Part shown: piece by piece, positions 58,861 through 64,000 of the stretch | Layout of the letters: the number at the start of each line of letters is the position of its first letter | Position numbering within the stretch: position 1 is the stretch's first letter | Assembly (NCBI RefSeq): GCF_036884255.1 | Contig: NZ_CP145605.1 | Location: 2,604,001 to 2,668,000 of the forward strand | Source: Paenibacillus tundrae | GTDB lineage: Bacteria > Bacillota > Bacilli > Paenibacillales > Paenibacillaceae | Direction: 5' to 3' | DNA length: 64,000 nucleotides | Translations under genes and position numbers: made by a program | The notes under the pieces: model-generated | What the model was told of the DNA's origin: nothing | What the model saw: the letters and a program-made list of their open reading frames with translations, nothing else | Databases searched by the model: none

Positions 58861-58897
58861 AAAGACATAGGCATGTTGCAGCCTAATGTCTTTTTTT
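58861..58897 (+). terminator. Terminator after the LacI gene
   Basis: AAAGACATAGGC (58861-58872) pairs with GCCTAATGTCTTT (58881-58893) with one bulged base, then TTTT. Confidence 0.8.
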
Positions 58898-58941
58898 GTT
58901 TGCCTGAATTAACCTAATGTAGACCAATCACAAAACCACTG

Positions 58942-59016
58942 TTGACTATTCTGAGGTTGTCGTGTTATTTTTGTTTTGTAAGTTATTCATTTTATAATAA
59001 CAAAACCTAACAAAAT
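58942..59016 (+). promoter_or_regulatory. Promoter/operator region of the beta-mannosidase gene
   Basis: TTGACT (58942-58947) is a possible -35. Inverted arms GTTTTGT (58973-58979) and ACAAAAC (59000-59006), plus a further AACAAAA (59010-59016), resemble the arms before the LacI gene. A -10 with good spacing is not clear. Likely LacI binding, with the inducer probably a mannoside. Confidence 0.5.
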
Positions 59017-59064
59017 GTTTTTCTAATGTTTGCAAAAAAAACTTTATTCATAACGGAGGCCATG

Positions 59065-61611
59065 ATGAGTACAATACAATCACAGGTTTTTCAGAACTGG
59101 ACGTTTAAGGCATGCGAGGATCAAGAATGGTTACCCGCACAGGTGCCGGGCTGTGTACATACGGATTTGCTGAAGCTGGGGAAGATTCCAGATCCGTTCT
59201 ATGGAACAAATGAGAAAGAGGTTCAATGGATTGATAAGAAAGATTGGGAATACCAAACGAAATTTGATGTTCAAGAGAAGTTATTTGCACAGGAGCATCT
59301 GGAGCTTGTATTCGATGGACTAGACACCTATGCCGATGTGTATGTGAATGAGCAACATGTGTTGTCTGCTGACAATATGTTTCGTGTGTGGAACGTTGAT
59401 GTGAAAGCGGTTGTCAAAGCGCAAGATAATGTACTTAGAATTCGTTTCCGTTCTCCGATTCAGGAAGATCTGCCTAAGCTTGAGAAGCTTGGATATGCAC
59501 TGCCAGCAGCGAATGATCAATCCGATGTAGGCGAACTTGGAGACAAAAAGGTGAGTATTTTTGCTCGGAAGGCTCCATATCACTATGGATGGGATTGGGG
59601 TCCACGGTTCGTAACAAGTGGCATCTGGCGTGAGGCTCGGTTGGAAGGCTGGTCTGAGGTGAGAATTAATGATGTATTTATCCAGCAACAGGACGTGAGC
59701 GCTTCGGTCGCTTCATTAACCGCTGTAGTAGAGATCGATGCAGACCATGCGGGTGATACCGTCATTCGGATCAGTACAGATGGTCAGGTCTGGGAACAGA
59801 CTGTAACGTTAAAGGCAGGCCTACAGACCGTAGAAGTTCCTGTTACGATTGATCAACCGAAGTTATGGTGGAGCCGCGGACTTGGTGAAGCACATTTGTA
59901 TTCTTTTGTGACAGAGGTGCTTGCTGGAGAGCGTGTGTTGGCGGAGTCAACGGTTAAGACGGGGATTCGTTCGATTCGTTTGGTTCGTGAGAAAGATGAG
60001 GTTGGGGCATCCTTTTATTTTGAGTTAAACGGCGTGGCGGTTTTTGCCAAAGGAGCTAACCATATTCCGAACGATAGCTTCATTACCGAAATTACGGCTG
60101 AACGATATCGCCATGAGATTGTCTCCGCTGCGGAGTCCAATATGAATATGTTAAGAGTATGGGGCGGGGGTATCTACGAAGAGGATGTATTCTACGATTT
60201 GTGTGATGAATACGGTCTATTGGTATGGCAGGACTTCATGTTTGCGTGCAGTATGTACCCTGGAGATGAAGCGTTCCTAAATAGTGTGAGACACGAAGCT
60301 ATTGATAATGTTAAACGTTTGCGTAATCACCCTAGTATCGCATTATGGTGTGGTAACAATGAGATCGATTCGGCGTGGGCTCACTTCAATGAGAATGGTG
60401 GCTGGGGCTGGAAGAAAGACTTCAATACAGAGCAACGCGAGAGCATCTGGGCAGATTACAAAGCCGTTTTCCACGATCTATTGCCAGAAGTAGTGGAAGC
60501 CTATGCACCTGGTATTGATTATTGGCCATCTTCACCGCTAGTATCTCTGACAGATGATGAGAAACAACATGCTCATCCTTCTACATCCGAAGGAGATATC
60601 CATTACTGGGGCGTATGGCATAGTGTTGAACCATTTGAGAACTATAACGTTCACGTTGGCCGCTTCATGAGTGAATACGGATTCCAATCCTTCCCTGAAT
60701 ATAAATCAGTGCGTACTTATGCCGAGGAAGAGGATCTGGCTCTTGAATCCGAAGTGATGCTGGCTCACCAGAAGAACGGAGCAGGCAATCGTCTGATCAA
60801 ACAATACATGGATATGTACATGCACGAACCGAAGGATTTCCCATCCTTCCTGTATATGAGTCAAGTTCTTCAAGCAGAAGCGATGAAGACAGCTATTGAA
60901 GCGCATCGTCGCCGCAAACCTTACTGCATGGGCACGCTCTACTGGCAAATGAATGATTGTTGGCCTGTAGCTTCATGGGCAGGTATGGACTATCTCGGTC
61001 GTTGGAAAGCATTACAGTACTACGCGAAACGTAGCTTCAGTGATGTACTGATTTCAGTAGATGGTACCAAGGAAGATACAACGGATATCTACCTAATCTC
61101 TGATCAATTAGAGGCAGTGGAAGGAACATTGCAACTACGGCTCATCGGATTTGATGGAACTGTGCATCGTGAAGAAGAGCATGAGGTAACGCTTGCGCCG
61201 AATTCCGGCCAACAGGTGCTTTCGCTCAATCAAGCAGAATGGTTACAAGGGCATAGTCCAGCGACAACGTTACTACGACTTGATCTGAAGCAAGAAGGAC
61301 AGGCGGATATTGTGCAAGAGCACTATTTTGCTCCATCGAAGGATATCGGCTTGAAGCAGGCTGAGATTCAGGTAAAAGAAGTTAAGGAGAACGATGCGGT
61401 GTATCTCGTACTTGAAAGTGATGTTCTTGCGAAACAAGTATGGATCTCGTCAGAAGCAGAAGGCGTTTTCTCGGATAATTTCTTCGATCTCATTCCAGGT
61501 ATCCCTGTTAAGGTGAAGTTTACGTCGAGAGCCGGACTACAAGATTCAAGTGCAGTATCGTCTGCGGGTACCATTCAGGTTCGTTCGATGGCTGATTTTA
61601 TTAAGCTATAA
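59065..61611 (+). CDS. Beta-mannosidase (glycoside hydrolase family 2)
   Basis: 848 residues. The N-terminal sugar-binding domain has AQVPGCVHTDLLKLGKIPDP and FDGLDTYADVYVNEQHVLSA. The catalytic barrel has acid/base Glu433 in ALWCGNNEIDSAW and nucleophile Glu537 in GRFMSEYGFQSFPEY. YHYGWDWGPRFVTSGIWREA is typical of GH2 mannosidases. No signal peptide, so it acts inside the cell on imported beta-mannosides. ATG 59065 has GGAGG upstream (ATG 59062 is too close). Probably under LacI control. Confidence 0.95.
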   Translation: MSTIQSQVFQNWTFKACEDQEWLPAQVPGCVHTDLLKLGKIPDPFYGTNEKEVQWIDKKDWEYQTKFDVQEKLFAQEHLELVFDGLDTYADVYVNEQHVLSADNMFRVWNVDVKAVVKAQDNVLRIRFRSPIQEDLPKLEKLGYALPAANDQSDVGELGDKKVSIFARKAPYHYGWDWGPRFVTSGIWREARLEGWSEVRINDVFIQQQDVSASVASLTAVVEIDADHAGDTVIRISTDGQVWEQTVTLKAGLQTVEVPVTIDQPKLWWSRGLGEAHLYSFVTEVLAGERVLAESTVKTGIRSIRLVREKDEVGASFYFELNGVAVFAKGANHIPNDSFITEITAERYRHEIVSAAESNMNMLRVWGGGIYEEDVFYDLCDEYGLLVWQDFMFACSMYPGDEAFLNSVRHEAIDNVKRLRNHPSIALWCGNNEIDSAWAHFNENGGWGWKKDFNTEQRESIWADYKAVFHDLLPEVVEAYAPGIDYWPSSPLVSLTDDEKQHAHPSTSEGDIHYWGVWHSVEPFENYNVHVGRFMSEYGFQSFPEYKSVRTYAEEEDLALESEVMLAHQKNGAGNRLIKQYMDMYMHEPKDFPSFLYMSQVLQAEAMKTAIEAHRRRKPYCMGTLYWQMNDCWPVASWAGMDYLGRWKALQYYAKRSFSDVLISVDGTKEDTTDIYLISDQLEAVEGTLQLRLIGFDGTVHREEEHEVTLAPNSGQQVLSLNQAEWLQGHSPATTLLRLDLKQEGQADIVQEHYFAPSKDIGLKQAEIQVKEVKENDAVYLVLESDVLAKQVWISSEAEGVFSDNFFDLIPGIPVKVKFTSRAGLQDSSAVSSAGTIQVRSMADFIKL

Positions 61612-61654
61612 TCACATGAATAAAAATTATTCAGCTTCAGTATTCAATGTTAAA

Positions 61655-61695
61655 AACGTGCTGCTTCGTTTTCACCGGAGCAGCACGTTTTCTTA
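61655..61695 (+). terminator. Terminator after the beta-mannosidase gene
   Basis: AACGTGCTGCT (61655-61665) pairs perfectly with AGCAGCACGTT (61679-61689), followed by TTCTT. Confidence 0.83.
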
Positions 61696-61778
61696 TATGT
61701 AAAACTCATCGTGTGGGGGAGAGAAAGTATCCGCCGTAAAAGAACATTAGGCAGGACTTAGCGCTTGCAAGCCTGCAG

Positions 61779-62450
61779 TTATTTACTCTGTTCTTCACTT
61801 TGAATTTGGTTCAATTGATCGAGACTTAATGTAAGGTCATTTTCGGGATTGGCACTTACAATCACTGGAGATGAGGTCTGTTCTGTAGACTGACTGGATT
61901 TGCTCGCCGGTTTGATCACATACAGACTTTGAATGGAGTTCAGGAGACTGGCGGGTGTGTCTTCATAGGTTTCGAGAAAGAGTACATAATCCTTCGTAGG
62001 AATAAGCGAGACGTGGTCATCATTGATAATCTCTGTGTTATTCAGTTGTCCTCCCAGTTGTTTAACTTCAAGCGTATCCCCCGCTACGAATGCACCTTTG
62101 TAGGATTCGGCAACTTGAATCGTATGAATGGTGTAGATTTTGTCAAAAGCAAGCTCTTCATTTCCAGCATCTAACGTAACCTCTTGGCTATTCTCCTGAT
62201 CAGCTTCGGAAGCTTGTACCCTATCATTCAATGCTTCTACACGAGTTTGGATCACATTACCCTTAATAATAGTATCCGCTCGATCAGAGAGGTCGTTGAT
62301 GCTTGGATAGTTGGGAAAGTCTTCAGAAGCAATTACAGTGATCGGAGCCTGAGGCGTTGATGCCGTTTGGGTCGTGACAGAAGAGCAACCTAGTGTGGAC
62401 AGAATGAAGATTGAAGAGGCTAACAGGGTTAATATTTGGATTTTTCTCAT
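61779..62450 (-). CDS. Lipoprotein of unknown function
   Basis: 223 residues, minus strand. Signal peptide ILTLLASSIFILSTLGC with lipobox TLGC. Body: ASEDFPNYPSINDLSDRADT, HTIQVAESYKGAFVAGDTLE and LIPTKDYVLFLETYEDTPAS, a beta-rich pattern found in lipoproteins near secreted proteases. It has a Ser/Thr/Gln-rich tail. It lies 55 bp after the metalloprotease gene and probably shares its transcript. Ribosome site AAGGAGG. Confidence 0.85.
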   Translation of the reverse strand: MRKIQILTLLASSIFILSTLGCSSVTTQTASTPQAPITVIASEDFPNYPSINDLSDRADTIIKGNVIQTRVEALNDRVQASEADQENSQEVTLDAGNEELAFDKIYTIHTIQVAESYKGAFVAGDTLEVKQLGGQLNNTEIINDDHVSLIPTKDYVLFLETYEDTPASLLNSIQSLYVIKPASKSSQSTEQTSSPVIVSANPENDLTLSLDQLNQIQSEEQSK

Positions 62451-62505
62451 GGATATCGTTCCTCCTTGGAATAGGTTTAGTAGAGAGAGGTATTAGAACG
62501 AGGCG

Positions 62506-63027
62506 TTAGTATCTGGATCTAACATTGTTGATATCAAAGGTCTGCGGCTTGGTCATAGAATTGCGATTACGGGTGTAGGACATGATGGAAGGGCTAGACG
62601 TAGTGGGGTTATCTCCAAGCCAAACGGAGTGGCCTAGTTCGTGCACGAACACGCTCTGAATGAAGTTAGATAAGTTGGTTGCGTCTGCTGATATGGTAGA
62701 AGCGTTGAGTTCAATTCGGAAGCTTACGACTTGACTACCTGATACAGAAGCATAATTGACACCATAAGCAGTGTTATTGAAGTTTCCGGCGGTGATGGTA
62801 TTAGGGGAATTGTTTGATTTGGTGAACTGTACTTTGGCACCTGCGTTATTCCAGTTGGTGATAGAAGCGTCCATCGGGGCTTGCCATGTAGAGGTGTAAT
62901 TATAAGGACGAATAGGAATAGTGGAGCTGGGATAGCCATAATTCAAGAAGGTTGCGGCATAGATTGTACTGCCAAACATCGCAAGGGCTGAGAACAACAT
63001 GATGCTCATAAGAATTTTCCTTTTCAT
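62506..63027 (-). CDS. Secreted zinc metalloprotease, matrixin-like
   Basis: 173 residues, minus strand. Signal peptide MKRKILMSIMLFSALAMFGS cleaved near TIYAA. Catalytic zinc motif FVHELGHSVWLGDN (HExxHxxxLGD, with Asp as third-ligand position of the metzincin type), followed by the Met-turn-like SIMSY. Only the catalytic domain is present, with no propeptide that I can see. ATG 63027 has GGAGG 8 bp upstream. A palindrome lies just upstream. Confidence 0.9.
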   Translation of the reverse strand: MKRKILMSIMLFSALAMFGSTIYAATFLNYGYPSSTIPIRPYNYTSTWQAPMDASITNWNNAGAKVQFTKSNNSPNTITAGNFNNTAYGVNYASVSGSQVVSFRIELNASTISADATNLSNFIQSVFVHELGHSVWLGDNPTTSSPSIMSYTRNRNSMTKPQTFDINNVRSRY

Positions 63028-63055
63028 ACTTAAAACCTCCAATAAATGTATTATT

Positions 63056-63072
63056 TTACTCTATTAGAGTAA
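63056..63072. promoter_or_regulatory. Palindrome upstream of the metalloprotease gene
   Basis: TTACTCTA-T-TAGAGTAA: perfect 8-bp arms around one base, 29-45 bp before the ATG of the minus-strand protease gene. Operator candidate; the regulator is unknown. Confidence 0.55.
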
Positions 63073-63369
63073 CAGGGAATTCAGCTATTGAAATGAGTCT
63101 CAAGTCATTGTTTTGAAGGATAAATCTCTCTTTTTTTCATTAAAATTAAGCTTATTTCGTCTAAATATCTGGATTGTTGTCGAATCATAACAGGCGTAGA
63201 AACATGGTGAGGGACACCGAAACTGTGATTATTAACAATCGATGTAAGCTAGAAGTTCAAGAAGAAGCATGAAAATAAGACGAGTATTTTGTACAGTTAT
63301 ACATGCATAATTTCCCTCCGAATACAAACAATACAAACAACTTAGAGAGGGAAAGGAAGTGCCTTGAGC
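63073..63369. other. Intergenic region between the protease and SRAP genes
   Basis: About 300 bp, A/T-rich, with no open frame of note. A TTGTAC/CATAAT pair around 63290-63315 may be the promoter of the SRAP gene, spacing approximate. GAGAGGGAAAGGAAG (63341-63359) is its ribosome-site region. No LexA-type box that I can confirm. Confidence 0.4.
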
Positions 63370-64000
63370 ATGTGCAACCGATTTTCGTTGGCAGCAGATT
63401 TAGATGAGGTTAGAGATCATTTCAAAATACAGCGAGTGATGTATTATTACAAAAACCGTTATAATATCAGTCCTACCCAGCATACGCCAATCATTCTTCA
63501 TCAGGATGGGGAGCGTGTATTGGATGAGTTTCGTTGGGGGTTCATTCCATTTTGGGGACGTGATGCGGTGAATGCGAACCTGATGACTGTGCATGATAAT
63601 CCTTCGTATTACAAACTGGTGGAAACGAAGCGGTGCGTTATTCCATGCAACGGTCTCTTTTACTGGCGTCAAGAAGGTAAAAAAAGCTTTGCTGTGCGTG
63701 TTGTTATGCCAGATCGCGGATTGTTCGGCATTGCCGGATTGTATGAGATCTGGAAAGACACACGAAAACAACCGCTTCGCACCTGCACAATGCTAATGAC
63801 GGGAGCCAACATGGTTACGCGGGAGTTCGGTAGCAAGATGCCTGCGATCTTGTCCGAAACAGAGATTGATACATGGCTAGATCCGGCTAACACTCGTGTA
63901 ACGCAACTTCTACCACTCTTGAAATCTTACAATAGTTCAGACATGCATCTATACCCAGTGACACCAATGGTTGCGAACGATGAACATGACTGTTATGAAT
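63370..64000 (+). CDS. SRAP (YedK/HMCES) family protein, 3' end outside window
   Basis: At least 210 residues; no stop before 64000. The start MCNRFSLAADLDEVRDHFKI keeps Cys2, which in SRAP proteins links to abasic sites in single-stranded DNA. The core has RYNISPTQHTPIIL, FRWGFIPFWGRDAVNANLMT and KRCVIPCNGLFYWRQEGKKS. The usual catalytic Glu (GFYEW) is replaced (NGLFYW), and the usual IHDRMP His is missing (FGSKMP). It is a divergent member of the family. ATG follows a GAGAGGGAAAGG region. Confidence 0.85.
   Translation, partial: MCNRFSLAADLDEVRDHFKIQRVMYYYKNRYNISPTQHTPIILHQDGERVLDEFRWGFIPFWGRDAVNANLMTVHDNPSYYKLVETKRCVIPCNGLFYWRQEGKKSFAVRVVMPDRGLFGIAGLYEIWKDTRKQPLRTCTMLMTGANMVTREFGSKMPAILSETEIDTWLDPANTRVTQLLPLLKSYNSSDMHLYPVTPMVANDEHDCYE

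Noticed and set aside
63300-63369. LexA (SOS) box before the SRAP gene
   Set aside because: CGAATACAAACAAT has only one half of the Gram-positive CGAAC-N4-GTTCG motif.
1-64000. tRNA, rRNA or prophage genes
   Set aside because: I saw no tRNA cloverleaf with an anticodon arm, no rRNA motif, and no phage structural or integrase protein.

Overview
The window looks like a chromosomal segment of a Paenibacillus-type member of the Bacillota. The evidence is strong GGAGG ribosome binding sites, moderate-to-low GC, an S-layer (SLH) plus GH18 protein, and core genes such as heme O synthase, a DUF3243 protein, a beta-mannosidase with its LacI regulator, and an SRAP protein. I found no rRNA, tRNA, CRISPR array, transposase or integrase gene.

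Layout. (1) 1-2048: two Gfo/Idh/MocA oxidoreductases, closed by a terminator. (2) About 2182-13472: an array of small, mostly one-gene units, all on the + strand. Most are separated by a roughly 100-bp site that starts TCANATAAC, ends GTTATNTGA and folds into a cloverleaf (outer stem TATTCACG/CGTGAATA plus three short hairpins with ATTC or ATAC loops). The array carries SUKH immunity-like proteins, lipoproteins, DinB and DUF952 proteins, acetyltransferases, proteins of unknown function, and one GC-rich FAD oxidoreductase. (3) About 13.5-43.6 kb: about 48 more short + strand genes (GNAT acetyltransferases, antibiotic-phosphotransferase-like kinases, P-loop nucleotide kinases, Nudix hydrolases, methyltransferases, lipoproteins, DUF proteins). 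They are mixed with gene fragments and nonsense-disrupted genes, and I see no recognisable cloverleaf sites between them. (4) 43.8-64 kb: ordinary chromosomal genes on both strands, with clear terminators and operators.

Main result. The repeats in region 2 behave like integron attC sites, although no integrase is in the window. In six cassettes the first bases of the cassette (just after GTT) are the reverse complement of the first bases (R'') of the site at the END of the same cassette. They do not match the site that precedes them. That pattern is expected if each unit was once a circle whose recombination site was cut at G/TT. The hairpin stems show compensatory base changes between copies. 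One copy (13372-13472) has changed both halves of the core together (GAC/GTC instead of AAC/GTT). I read this as an integrase-less cassette array in a Firmicute with unusual three-hairpin attC-like sites. Region 3 may be an older, site-less continuation, but that part is inference.

Decay is frequent. There are in-frame stops in a GNAT (8487), an LprI-like lipoprotein (12578) and a HAD hydrolase (16715), a GNAT whose start is ATC instead of ATG (42123), and several gene fragments. In the core part, a nitroreductase promoter, the LysR/EamA divergent region, the LacI/beta-mannosidase promoters and a secreted metalloprotease each have a visible palindromic operator candidate.
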